Shown: positions 23,427-35,802, counted from the stretch's first letter. The stretch is DNA of 64,000 bases from Paracentrotus lividus (GCA_940671915.1 CALNVZ010000174.1:74139831-74203830), one strand, 5' to 3'. Notes: generated by a model from the sequence alone, not told the origin. Translations and numbers: made by a program.

Positions 23427-24192
23427 GGGGCGGAATTCTGGGGAACTCTCTTAACTACTGTCTTATCTTTTGTCTTATCTCTGAGAGATAAGACACCCTT
23501 AAGATTGTCCTAAATCGATATTCTGAAGACTGTCTTTTCTCTGTCTTATCTCTAAAAGTACCCGCCCATGTTTTCTCAGACAAACCAATGAAAATGACTC
23601 TTAGTTACTCGTTTAAGCCCTCTTAACCAATAGGAAGGCCCGAAGACATACAGGGGTGTGTCCAAAATAAGGTAAATCGCAATGCGAGATTGCGCATATA
23701 TTAGTGCGCTTATTTACGCAAAGTTAAAGAAAAAGACACACAGAACTCAGAAGACTTTTTGGAAGAGAAAAAAAGAGAGTAAAAACCGAGAGGGAAAATG
23801 GCAGTTAACCTGGAGGGCTTAACTTCTTGAAGTAAAACGAATTTTGTTGAAAATTGTCACATATGATAAGTAAAACTAATGAAACAATGTAATCTAAAAA
23901 ATATTATCATTTGCTTAAAATAAAGGGGCAATTTTACCTGGGTATCATAGTACTAAAACTTTGTAAAAGATAAGACAAAAGATAAGACAGCTAAACCCTG
24001 TCATATCTTTTATCTTATCTTTTCTCCGGTTTCGCGTAAAAGTTGGCTTTTGCGCGTTTTTCTTTTGTGCGCCAGTAATTAATGAAAATTATTTATGACA
24101 AAAAGATAAGACAGCTCCCAGAATACCGATTTTGTCTCATCTCTGAGATAAGATAAAATACCGAGATAAGACACTGCCCAGAATTTCGCCCC
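23427..24192. mobile_element. Inverted-repeat element rich in GATAAGA motifs
   Basis: The ends GGGGCGGAATTCTGGG and CCCAGAATTTCGCCCC are inverted repeats. GATAAGA or its complement TCTTATC occurs at least ten times, clustered at both ends (for example 23463-23560 and 23965-24170). This subterminal pattern is typical of DNA-transposon ends. No transposase frame is present. Confidence 0.7.
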
Positions 24193-24281
24193 TGGATACC
24201 CACCTGTTACACTATTAATTTTTAACCCAATATTTCTTCTTAACCATATTTATCTGCCTATCTTATATTTTGTATCCTTAG

Positions 24282-26855
24282 CATAACCACTGAACCGGTT
24301 CCGTGAACTTCTGTGAACATATTGCCCGCTGTAATTAGCTCCTCTCGTTGGTTAATGAGCAAGGAAACCTCTCAAAATATGTTTTTTTTTTCAGTGTGCG
24401 CGCCCGGGTGCGCAAATACAAATGAATATTTATAAGAAGATATGAATCAAGCTCGTTCAATTAAGGTTACTTATCTCTCACAAAACTGACGCAAAGTTAA
24501 TTCCAACAAGAAAAAGTTTGTAAAAATTTTGAATATTTATGAATAATATTTTATTTTCTCATTTTTTTTTTCCTTTTCGAATTTTTACAGCTTTACCGAC
24601 ATTTATTTATAAATACTGTGATATATTCTTTTATAATAATTTCCATCATTTCCGGGAGATGAACATGAAAAACGTTGATGTTAGAAGCTCCAGAAAACAG
24701 GTAATTTTTAACAAATTTAAACAGCGCTTTCCGTATACCATGAAGCTACTAAGTTATGCGTGTAATGCGTAAAATATGCAATCTATCTAGAGGGTCGAGT
24801 TATAATAAAGTAACTTATATTAGATATAGTCAGTGTATGAACAACAACTTGGAGAAACCGTTGTATTTTGTGGATGTATTTAGTAATAGAGATCTAAACT
24901 TAATTCCATAATATTCTGAAAGCTTATTAATTCGAAAATAAATTACAAATGCAATGGCAATGAAATGGTTTTCCCATTTTGTTTTGTTTGTTTGTGTTTT
25001 TTTAATTTTATTTTTATATGATATAAAAAAAGTAAAGCATTTGTCATTTATACTTTCATAGATTGATTATGATATAAATAAGGCCAGGTAGAGTCAGCAT
25101 ATAGTCTACAAACATGTGTCAAACTTTGCATTTAAAACTAATGACAATAATTATGTTAGATACCGTAGGCTTACTTAACTTAGTAGCTCCATGGTACTAC
25201 CGCGCAGGCTTCCAGGATTAAATTACTAAATACATCCACAAAATACACCTGTTCCTCCAAGTACCTGTTGTTCATAAACTGACTATATTTAATATAAGTT
25301 ACTTTATTATAGCCTGACCCTCTAGATACATTGCATATACAGTATACGCATAACTTAGTAGCTCCATGGTATACGGAATGCACTGTTTCAATTTGTTGAA
25401 AATTACCTGTTTTCTGGAGCTTCTAACATCAACCTGATCAACGTTTTTCATATTCATCTTCCGGAAATGATGGAAATTATAAAAAATATTTCACAGTTTT
25501 TAAATATACACTGTTCGTCATAAAGGTGGAATATTTTCTTCTGGCTCAAGCGACATTATGTTGCTCCGTTATTAATTTCTTTAATTTGTTTGTCACCGCT
25601 TTCACTTTCTGGGATCCTGGGTATATCTTGGACGTTCCCTCAACCCTTCCCGGGGATTTTTCTTCAAAAAAGCTTGTCATCCCCAGAAGATGGCCATTTT
25701 TGTCATTTTTTCTTATTTTGGGGGCCCTTTTTTGTTCACGCGACCCACCAAGGCCCCCTCAGCCCTACCCCAAGGAAACACGTCTGAGATGGAGATTTGT
25801 TATTGTTCTTTAAATTAAATCTAGATTTATGGTTACAGGCTCGACTCTTTTGTCTAGGGGAGGGGTCAAAATTTATTTTGATCGGGGTTCAACATTCATT
25901 TTATTCATTTTTACACCATGGAAATTTCTTTCTTTCCTAAATTGCAGTAAAATCTCAACCAAACATAAAACAAAATAAAATATTATCAATAATGACTATT
26001 TACAGCCTTGTCATCAAGGCTAAACAAAATTCAAAGGGAAAAATGATGATATTTAAGGGTTAAAGGTGGTTTTTCACTTCTTTTGTTTTCAGCATAAAGA
26101 TGGAATAAAATATTCCGAATTTTCACCAATCTCGTTTTTTACTTTAACCCCTCCCCTAGACAAGAGGCCTTAGCCTGTCCCCAGAAATATAGATTTAACT
26201 TAAAGAACAATATAAAACAGTACACCTCAGTCGCGTTTCCTGGGGATAGGACTGAGGGGGGGGGGGGGGGGGGGGGGGGCTTGATCGACCGGGAAAACAA
26301 AAAGGGGCACCGAATGAGAAAAAATGACAAAAATGGGCATCACGGGGGTTGACAAAACTTTTTTGGAAAAAGTTCCACGTGAAGGGTTGGGAGAATGTCC
26401 AAGATATAGCTAGGGTCCCAAAAAGCTAAGTCAGGGACAAACATATTCAAGAAATTAAAGTCAGAGCAAAATCATGTCGCTACAGCGGCCAAAAAATATT
26501 CCACCTTTATGACGGACAGTGTAAATGTCGGTAAAGCTGTAAATATGCGAAAAGGAAAAAAAAAAAGAGAAAATAAAATATTTTTCATAAATATTCAAAA
26601 ATTTTACAAACTTTTTCTTGTTGGAAATATATGTCACTTTGGGTCAGTTTTGTGAGAAATAATTAACTTTAATTGAACGAGCTTGATTCATATCTTCTCA
26701 TAAATATTCATTTGTATTTGAGCACCCGGGCGCGCACACTGGAAAAAAAATATTTTGAGAGGTTTCCTTGCTCATTAACGAACGGGAGGAGCTAATTACA
26801 GCGGACAAAGTTGGCAAAGTTCACGGAAGTTCACGGAACCGGTTCAGTGGTTATG
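24282..26855. mobile_element. Large palindromic element with a MITE inserted in its right arm
   Basis: The left arm (about 24282-24930) is matched in inverted form by 25185-25508 plus 26522-26855. The outermost match is CATAACCACTGAACCGGTTCC. Further matches include AGCTCCTCTCGTT against AACGGGAGGAGCT and GAAGCTCCAGAAAACAGGTAA against its complement near 25405. Removing the MITE at 25509-26521 restores the right arm, giving arms of ~640 bases and a ~250-base loop. No transposase was recognised. Confidence 0.85.
25509..26521. mobile_element. Palindromic TA-flanked MITE, copy 2
   Basis: The ends CACTGTTCGTCATAAAGGTGG and CCACCTTTATGACGGACAGTG are flanked by TA at 25507-25508 and 26522-26523. 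It is opposite in orientation to copy 1. A run of 24 G (26256-26279) replaces the G6 of copy 4 at the equivalent place. Its open frames are repeat-derived. Confidence 0.92.
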
Positions 26856-27230
26856 GTAATTATAACATTTCAACATGGATGCGCCCTCGAAACGAGCGGT
26901 TGGAACATACGTGAGGGTCTGTGAGACAAACAACCAGCTCCTCCTACCGAACGCAGCATACGCGAGCAAGAATACGTGAATCAAGATAGTGTTTAAAAAA
27001 AAAAAAATAATAATAATAATAATATCGCGCCGAACCGAATGCGCGCATACGCGCACATAGGTCTACATTTTAGTGCGTACACAGGTTGAGAACTGCTACC
27101 CTATAAACCACATAGCACCTGAAATTTGAGACCCTATCAATAAATTTAAGTATTAGATTAGAGCTTATTTTGGCCTAATAGTCATTATTATAATTTTTTT
27201 TAAAAAGATTTGAATCGTCGATATTAGACA
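26856..27230. other. No gene recognised
   Basis: Includes a short A/ATA simple repeat near 26995-27025. No coding signal is visible. Confidence 0.4.
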
Positions 27231-27244
27231 GTTACCATGGTAAC
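27231..27244. promoter_or_regulatory. Perfect palindromic X-box (RFX-type) motif
   Basis: GTTACCATGGTAAC matches the RFX X-box consensus GTNRCC-N(0-3)-RGYAAC exactly and is fully palindromic. A GC-richer stretch follows (27255-27315, including CAGCTGGGAGC and GGGCGGGCG). No gene could be tied to it, so promoter function is only a possibility. Confidence 0.4.
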
Positions 27245-27583
27245 TGAAACTCAATCGGCGCAACGCAAGCGACCGCCAGCTGGGAGCTACGGGCGGGCGT
27301 TTGACCGGGCGATGGAGGTAATTGAGTTATCCTACCAGCATGCTGGTATCCATTTTGTTTGTTTTTATTTTTATTTTTGCACGCATGCTAAATAACCGAC
27401 AATCAATAATTTCTCACGTTGGACTAATGACTATGCAAGAATTGAGCCAAATGTTAAATACTTATATGCACACACACACACGCATCCACGCACCTAGATG
27501 AACACAAACAAAACAAAACAAAACAAACCAAAACGAATCGAAGCGAAAATTGTTTTGCTTTATTGACTTGCGGGTTTACAATT
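27245..27583. other. GC-richer patch then simple sequence; no gene recognised
   Basis: The first 70 bases are GC-rich and contain ATGGAGGTAATT, which could be a start codon followed by a splice donor, but nothing else supports an exon. A short (CA)n near 27470 and an ACAAAACAAAAC run follow. Confidence 0.3.
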
Positions 27584-28015
27584 CAGTGAGATACCCCCTT
27601 TGTGTTTGCATAACAAAGCATTAAAAAAAAAAACTAACAAAAAACATGAAGCTTATACAATGTGAAAACCCCTTTGTGCTTGCCTAACAAAGCAGCACAA
27701 TAGAAAACCTGCCATGATGATGTAGTGAGATAACGCCTTTGTGCTTGCCTAACAAAGGAGCACAAAAGAAAACATGATGCTGATATAATGAGATAACCCC
27801 TTTGTGCTTGCCTAACAAAGCAGCACAAAAGATAATATGCCATGATGTTATAGTGGGATAACCCCTTTGTGCTTTCCTATACAAAGCGGCACAAAAGAAT
27901 GATGCCATGATGTTTATGACGATGCCATAAACGAATTGAATTGAATTGAATGTAGTGAGATAACCCCTTTGTGCTTGCCTAACAAAGCATCCCAAAAGAA
28001 AACATGCCATGATGG
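27584..28015. repeat. Tandem repeat, ~65 bp unit
   Basis: Six units are recognised by CCCCTTTGTGCTTGCCTAAC AAAGCAGCACAAAAGAAAA, at about 27594, 27668, 27733, 27796, 27863 and 27964. Spacing is 63-74 bases except the last, which holds extra sequence (GAATTGAATTGAAT). The frame through it encodes a repeated FCCALLGKHKG-like peptide on the minus strand, which is a by-product. Confidence 0.85.
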
Positions 28016-28978
28016 TACGCACTATTCAAAATGTTGGCTAGATTATCTCTATATATTACATTGTTTGAATTCGCTTCATTCGCCTTGGTTCGCTTCTCAG
28101 TGAAGAAAGTCCGAAAGCAGCACGAAAATTCGGCAAATGACAAACAACATTATTTTTTCCTCATTGTTTGTCAGTTTGCATCAGGGTGACCTGGATAAAT
28201 GTTAGTAGTAAAAAATTATAGAGATTGAGTTGATGTGTCATGCAAAATATGAAAATAATTGGTCAAATATTATAACAAAGAAAAGAAATATGGAGGGGGG
28301 GGGGGCACAATGTGCCTCGGTCTTGAAAGGGTAAACTTAATCTGAGCCTACTTAAAGGGATTTGATAACTTTCAAAAACAAGAGCAATCAGATCAAGATT
28401 AATAAAATTATATTGTTCCAACAGTAAAAACAAACTACTGAAAGTTTCATTTCAAATGGAAGTCATTTACTACCTTAAAACAGTGTAACAAACAATGCCA
28501 CGCATACAGCCGAACACAAGTACCCTCAGCTGCTAGCTCACCAGGCCGCTAGAGACGGGTACTATACAACAGGAAATAGGTGCATTTTGTGCTATGTGCA
28601 AAAGCACATGGTTTTATAAACCATCCGGTGTTGGTTTATAAAATTTAAGTATGAAATCACTGATATCTCGAAGGTAAAGCAAGCAATTAGCGTGCAATTT
28701 TGAAGAGATACCAGACTGACCTAAGTGTTTATAATTATGTTGGCAAAATACGCTAAATCAAATAAAATGGATTTGAATATCATTGAATGTTACTACATCC
28801 CTTTAATGATATTATATATTAGCTTCAATGAGTAAGTTTGAATATGCACGATATACGGAGAAACTTACGATATGTGGGTCTTGACACAGCATATCCTGGA
28901 TTCAGCTATGGCTGGGGCCTTATATCTAATCATGCCGACACGGTATATCGAATTGCATCCGCAAATTGTAGTGTCTAC
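28016..28978. other. No gene recognised
   Basis: AT-rich, with a short G run near 28300. Further exons of the gene at 28979-29206 could lie here, but none was identified with splice sites. Confidence 0.4.
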
Positions 28979-29206
28979 CTGGATTTATTCCAATCTTAAC
29001 AATGTTGAAGAGCATGGAATCTTGCCATTGAAGAATTGGTACGGACACGCCAATACGGCCTATGCGGTAAAAATTGTCTCTGAAGTCGACCCAATAATGA
29101 TTGGTAGCACTGTTGTTACATATCAGCAGCGGATCTTCCGCGCTAGTTATCGTAACATCCTTATACACACTTCGTCTCAATGCAATGTCATTAAAGAAAC
29201 ATAGAC
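28979..29206 (-). CDS. Exon with farnesoic acid O-methyltransferase-like (FAMeT) domain
   Basis: A strong acceptor (GATTTTGTTTTCAG) precedes the exon and a donor CCAG/GTAGAC follows it. The exon enters and leaves in phase 1, 228 bases. Its peptide contains NHYWVDFRDNFYRIGR, PILQWQD and FNIVKIGINPG. This matches the second half of the FAMeT-like domain, whose consensus has F-W-[IV]-x-[FW]-x-[DN]-G-x-[IV]-x-[VI]-G-R, then P-x-L-x-W-x-D and a V-x-x-[IV]-G-[IV] strand. In invertebrates the domain occurs in secreted and multidomain proteins; enzymatic function is doubtful for most. If the donor is not used, the frame runs on 17 codons to TAG at 28926. Neighbouring exons were not found, so this may be an orphan exon. 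Confidence 0.55.
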
Positions 29207-30267
29207 CTGAAAACAAAATCAGAATAAAACAAAAACAAAAACAACTTAGAATGAGAACTTCGTGAATCATCGCATGAAAACAGAACGTCAATATTCTATT
29301 TAAAAGCCGACTTGCTTCAATTTCAAAGGGTTTTTTTATTACTTGTTTCGAACAATGAGCAAAAATCTGATTTGGTAATTCAACTGATAATAATATATTA
29401 TATTGCTTACTAAATCCGATCATTTGCAATGGAGTTTGTCCTCTCAGAAAGATTTCCATCTGGTTGCCTGTGAAGCTAAAAGCGATACGGGTTCGAGGTG
29501 GCTCTAGATCCTTTAATAGGAACCGGGTTCTGTAATGCTCCTGTTTTTTAAAATGCAGATCACACAGATCTGCGTATAAAATTTATTACATACATCTCAT
29601 TATTAGTCTCATTTTCGCCTATTACTCATTATTTTTTACAAGGAAAAAAAAATGTATTCTAAAATCAAGCAATTTAGGGCAGGAGGCCCTATTCGAATTC
29701 CTGCATAAAAGTAACACATCTTTACACGCGAATGCATAACATTACAGATATAAGAGTGGAGTTTGAACTGTGGGGTGTATTCGGTCTTTGGTGATAAATA
29801 ACAGGGCTAAAGCTCGGTTTTTGTTTTTTCTTTGTTTTACAGGGGTTATACTGAGGCATATAGGTCCGGTTTACTAAGAGACTTCGTCCTATTTTGTGTT
29901 TGGTACTGTGTCTTTTATGTTCAATGTACATATTTCCATAAATAGTTCCTCCTTTTTTTTCCTTTATTATCTTTATGAGTATAATTATTATTATTATTAT
30001 TGTTATTGTTGTTGTAAACTTTTTTTTTGTAATTATTGATATAATGTTTTTAATGACCTGTACACATTGATTTGTTTTGATTGAATAAAAACTTAATAAT
30101 GTTTTAATTTTTTTTTTAAATACTATATCCTATGTTCAAATTATTCTTCTAAGCCAAAAAAAAAAAAAAAAAAAAGAAAAAAAAAAGAAAAAAAAAAAAA
30201 AAAGAAAAAAAAAAAGAGAGCAACAATAAAAATCGAATTCCACTCTATCAACATGATCAAGTAGTTA
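29207..30267. other. No gene recognised
   Basis: AT-rich with TTA and A-rich simple repeats (29985-30020 and 30158-30215). An upstream exon of the FAMeT-like gene may be present but was not identified. Confidence 0.4.
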
Positions 30268-30356
30268 ACCCATAGCAACACCGCTAGGGTGGACTACCCG
30301 TGATAAGTACCGAGGGTCTCTACAGGCGGGGGCGCCCAAAATAGCCGCCCTTTTTA

Positions 30357-30504
<148 letters not shown>

Positions 30505-30869
30505 GTATTTAAAGAAATGTACTAGAAATAATTCTCTAAACTCAATGAGTTGGGTCTCATATGAAAGAGTATTAAATTTCCTTTACAACAATGCTAACTT
30601 TAGTGAGAATTAAAATTAAAGGAATTCAGTTTTGTACTTAAAAATATCATTTTTTGCATTTTTTTCCAAAAATGATTTTTTTTACATATTTTTTAATCTA
30701 ATGTATTACAATTTCTAATGAGAGCTGAAAGTTGTTACTTCCTGAAGAATTGCTCATTGGTATGTCCTATCATCTGTATAAAGAATTTGAGCAAAACCTT
30801 ATTTCTATAAAAAGTTATAATACACTAAAAATATGAATGTAATATACAAACAAATCAAAATTTCGTCTA

Positions 30870-31853
30870 GGGTACATGCAGGTAATATGGGACAGCAGGT
30901 AATATGGGACACCTGAAGCAAATCATGTCGTGACCGTCGACCGGTGACCGATGACCGGTGTGAGCACCATAATGTTGTTCATATGGACTGTATACGTAAA
31001 TATATCGTCGTGAGAGCATCTAATGCCGAAATTTCTCTGAGAAAATTGCTGAAAACCAAAAAGGTAGGTAAAACTTACGGCATTTTTTTTACCCTGATGT
31101 AAAATTTGATATTTCACAGAATGTGATGGTGAAAGAGTGTTTGAGGGGGTATCCTCAATTGTTTTGTATATTTAGTAAGCTTATAGTTTCATTTTGATCA
31201 TACTAGCGTGTACAGGTCAGTTTGTTTTAGTGAAGGGGTGCAATGTTGCATTAAATGCTTGCCTGACACAGCAACATTAGTGCAGGTAATATGGGACATC
31301 CAAAATGGCGGAAATGATTCTGGTACTTAGTATTGGGATGAGGCATCAATCTCTTTGCTACGATTTTTTAGGGTATATTCACAGTATATAATTAATATAA
31401 ATAACTTATTGTAGGCCTATATTGACTTGTATAATGAAAATAATATTCAAATAATATTAAAAAAAGAAATAATATACAAAATACATAACAATGAAATATA
31501 TAGTCAAAGGTTTTACTGAAGGGTCTCATAATTTCAAATTATATCTTAAAGTGAATGATTTTCAACATTTTAAGCAAATCCCAGACATGGTAGAGTAATT
31601 GTAGTTTTTAAAACGTACATTAAATACATGTCCCATATTACCTGCACATGCAGGTAATATGGGCACTTTGGTAATGACGTCAACATTTGAATATTGCAGA
31701 CAGGGGGGTTGGTGATAATTGTTTTTCTTCACAATAAAAGTTAGGGCAGTAGTTATTGATTCATATAAACAAAGATTAGACTGTGTGTCATTTCGTAATT
31801 TTATGCAAATTAGGCAAATGAGCTTAGGGGGTCCATATTACCTGCATGTACTC
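30870..31853. mobile_element. MITE with repeated GCAGGTAATATGGGAC motif
   Basis: The ends GGGTACATGCAGGTAATATGG and CCATATTACCTGCATGTACTC are inverted and flanked by TA (30868-30869 and 31854-31855). The 16-base motif GCAGGTAATATGGGAC or its complement appears about six times (near 30880, 30897, 31275, 31631, 31650 and 31835). No coding frame of note is present. Confidence 0.8.
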
Positions 31854-33685
31854 TATCCATATTGGCCTGATGCCAAGGGCCTTGGTGAGTTCATTTTTTT
31901 TGTCAATCATATAAGTGACATAGAATGCCTAAAAGACATAATTCCCCCAATTTGATTGGTTTAAGATTACAAATTGATTAAAATTAATTCATTTATTTTG
32001 CCATCCCCTTTTTGTCCCATGGTCCAACAGTCGCACTCCCACCCCCCCAAAAAAAAAGAATAAATAAATGAATAAATAAAAATAAATAAATAAATAAATA
32101 AATGAATAAATAAAAAAATATAAATAAAAAATAAAAATAAATAATAATAAAAAAAAATGAATAAAAATGACACTCCCTGTCACATATATCCAGTCAATAT
32201 CCAGTTTAAGATTGTGAGCAGTTGTAATCATTTTTGCTTACACCATAATAATTTCAATTTGAAACAATAACATCGGATAAATATGAAGTTCAAATTTTGA
32301 GGATAAAAAAAATTAATGACTCTATCTCCCTCAGTGAAATATATAAGGAACATATTTTCATGAGAGACTTTCGATAATGTAGCTTTAAATAAAATATGTC
32401 GTAAAAAGCAATATAAAAAGACAAAGGAGGCCGTATTCTTTATTACATTTAAAAAAATGTGTTTTATTGTAAAAGGTATTTAATCACAAAAATGCCCCTT
32501 GACTTTTTAATAAGGAGTTTACAGTGATTCAAATTTTCATGATGGTGTTAATGTTTAAATTCCCTTATAAATTTGGCATGGATTCAGATTTCTTGAGAGG
32601 GGGATGCCAAAATCTGAATTTCAGATTTATCAAGTTCGACACTCCAAGAATTTGTTAGGACACACGAGCCGAGTAGAAACGTACGCCCACACTTTTTTAG
32701 GTCACAGGATATAAAATTGCTCTCAGGGTGGGGAGGGATGTTGTGTTGTGAAAAGGAAATCATCCTTCGGTCTTATAATGAGTCATCAATTTTCAAATGA
32801 GAGTATTTGTATTAACTTTATATATAGATTGATCTTATTTGTATTTATACCATCATTGACCATAAGTGCAATGATTTACATCTTCTTAACTGTATAGAAT
32901 TGCCCCTTGAAAGAACAATATTCGTTATTTTAGAGGCCAACCTGTATAAATAAGACGTGAATAAATGAATGAATATACATAAATGAATGTATGAATAAAT
33001 AAATAAATACAAAAAATAAGTAAATGACAAAAGGAATTAATGGATGGATGAATTAATGAATGAATAAACAAATGAATAAATGAATAAATAAATGAAAAAA
33101 GGAATTAATGGACGGATGAATGAATGAATAAACAAATTAATAAATGAATAAATAAATACACAAATAAAATGAATAAACAAGGACCATGCGAGTGGTAAAG
33201 ATATTCAAATTAATTTTGTCGGTCACCCATTTATATTTTATTTTATTTTATTTTCTTTTTCCTGGGATGGGGGTGTACGTGTAAAAGCACAAACTTCCCG
33301 TTTTAATTTCCCACTAAATTTTGGGTTCGGGTGAAACTGTCAAACCCCCACCCCCGGATACTCCTTTGATAATTTAATTGACACTCATCCAATCATTTTA
33401 CTATGTACGTATTTGTTCAGGTAAAAAAAATGCATAATAAAACTATGGATATTAGAGCAATATATTCTTCATAAAAATATATGAAAAATATTAATAATAA
33501 TAAAACCTGCCTCCCCCATTAACGCACATGCGCTCCATTTCTATATACATACCAGGGAATTTGGTAGTGTTTTATTAAATCCATTTGGAAACTTTATCAT
33601 GCTCTCAAAAGTTCATTAAATCTGAAAGATAAGCCTAGTCAGTCACAATACAGTATACGTATCATACAGTATACGGTATAAGGTG
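31854..33685. repeat. Low-complexity tetranucleotide-rich region
   Basis: AAAT-type repeats lie at 32045-32160 and AATG/AATA-type repeats at 32955-33180, with AT-rich unique sequence between. Long open frames on the minus strand here are by-products of the repeats. Confidence 0.7.
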
Positions 33686-34036
33686 GCGTCACACTGTCCC
33701 GATGTTTAGGTGCGATGGTTGTACGAAGGGGTCATTTTTAGGGTTCGGGCAAAGTTTAGAAGGTTACACGATGGCACTATGAATCACACGCGAAGGTAAT
33801 ATGAAGTTTACCCGAAGGACACACGAATGTCAACCGACGTCGTTTCGGCATCGCCAGCGCGAATCCAAGATTGCCGAATTGAATACATTCTGTGGGGCTA
33901 ATTGTCTTGGGACAATAGAGACTTTATTATGTTTGCGCATGGGCTAATACGTTTTATTGAAGAAAGCATCACGTGACCTTATTGTATAAAAATCTTCACC
34001 AGATGCAGACCGCGGGGAATTCAATAGCTGATCATA

Positions 34037-34059
34037 CACTGTCCGTCATAAAGATGGAA

Positions 34060-34099
<40 letters not shown>

Positions 34100-35099
34100 T
34101 TATTTATTTATTTATTTTGCCGCTATAGCGACATGATTTTGCTCCGGCTTTAATTTCTTGAATATCTTTGTCCCTGCTTTTACTTTTCGGGACCCTGGCT
34201 ATATTTTTAACATTCTCCAGACCCTTCACGAAGATTTTTTTTCCGAAAAAAAGTTATGTCAACCCCCATGATGCTCATTTTTGGTCATTTTTTTCCTTCT
34301 CATTTTGGGACCCCTTTTTGGTTACCCGGCAGATCAAGCCCCCTCCCCCCCCCCTCCCCCAGAAAACGCGTCTTAGGTGTACTGTTTATATTGGTTTTAA
34401 GTTAAATCTAGATTTACGGGGAAAGGCTTGGGTCTCTTGTCTAGGGGGGAGGGGTTGAAACAAAAAGTACGATTGGTAAAAATTCGGAATATTGTATTCA
34501 ACCTTTATGCTGAAAACAAAAGAAATAAAAAACAACCTTTAACCCTTAATTATTATCATTTTCCCTAATTTTCTTTTTAGCCTTGATGGCAAGATTTTAA
34601 ATGGTAACTATTGATGGTATTTTAATATATTTTGATTTTTATGTTTTGCTGATATTTACTTATAAAATTTAGGGAAGATAGAAATTTTCATGGTGTAAAA
34701 TGGTTAAAATCAATGTTGACCCCCAATCAAAATAAACTTTGACCCCTCCCCTAGACAAACGAGTCAAGCCTGTAACCATATAATTAGATTTAACTTAAAG
34801 AACAATAACAAATCTACACCTCAGACGTGTTTACTTGGAATAGGACTGAGGGTGCCTTGCTGGGTCGCGTAAACAAAAAGGGCCCCCAAAATAAAAATAA
34901 AATGACGAAAATGGCCATCTTCTGGGGGTTGCAAAATATTTGGAAGAAAAGTCCCTGGGAAGGATTGAGGGAACGTCCAGATATAGCCGGGACCCCGAAA
35001 GAGTGAAAGTGGTGACCAACACATTCAAGAAATTCAAGCCGGAGCAACATAGCATCGTTGGAGCCAGAACAAAATATTCCACCTTTATGACGAACAGTG
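34037..35099. mobile_element. Palindromic TA-flanked MITE, copy 3
   Basis: The ends CACTGTCCGTCATAAAGATGG and CCACCTTTATGACGAACAGTG are flanked by TA (34035-34036 and 35100-35101). An (ATT)n expansion (34060-34120) lies just inside the left end. Orientation is like copy 1. Confidence 0.92.
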
Positions 35100-35309
35100 T
35101 AATTCATCGAGAGCAAAACACACTGTACTGTAGAGCTATATTTGTATTGTCTTTGACTCAAATTGTAATTAAATATCCCCCCACAAGGTAGGGAGAGGCA
35201 GGGGGGAGAAGACAGCTGGTAAACACAGAATTGAGAAAAGAAGACTCTAATAACATACAGCAACCAGAGACAGTTTCAGATTGATCGGAAACAGTTCCAG
35301 TGAAAATCA

Positions 35310-35329
35310 GGGGGGGGGGGGGGGGGGGG
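35310..35329. repeat. 20-base poly(G) run
   Basis: An uninterrupted G run next to copy 3. Confidence 0.9.
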
Positions 35330-35608
35330 AGCAACAACACAGATATTGTATATTAATTTTGTTATGTTTAGAATGTCACCCAATTTATTTTTTCTTTTTC
35401 AGAGAAAATGAAATTTGACAATTTTGTGTCAAAATCAATTTTGTCAATGTTACTTTGGACCGATTAGAGAAAATATGTGAAAAAATATGTTTATTTTAGA
35501 ACTTGACTTTAACTTAAATCATGGTATAAAGAGAACGAATGGCAATGATATTAATGATGATGATGGCGGTGGCGTTGGTGGTGGTGTTCACCACCCTTAC
35601 AACGTATC

Positions 35609-35802
35609 AGGACATCTCCCCCGGAGGACAACTCCCCCGGGGACAATTTCAGGAGGACAGCTCCCCCGGAGGACATAGGGTTAGGGTTAGGGTTAGGGTT
35701 AGGGTTAGAGTTAGGGTTGTCCTCCGGGGGAGTTGTCCTCCGGGGGAGCTGTCCTCCGGGAATTGTCCCCGGGGGAGTTGTCCTCCGGGGGAGATGTCCT
35801 AG
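35609..35802. repeat. Palindrome of GTCCTCCGGGGGAGTT units with telomeric repeat at its centre
   Basis: The left arm (35609-35675) consists of 16-base units such as GGAGGACAACTCCCCC. The right arm (35719-35802) carries the inverted units GTCCTCCGGGGGAGTT. Between them, 35676-35718 is seven TTAGGG units with one TTAGAG variant. The right arm has about one extra unit. No open frame of protein character is present. Confidence 0.9.

Noticed and set aside
25526-25813. Open frames of 60-150 codons recurring at 589-964, 25526-25813, 34814-35263 and 39954-40293
   Set aside because: They lie inside the palindromic MITE copies. The frames differ between copies and none resembles a known protein.
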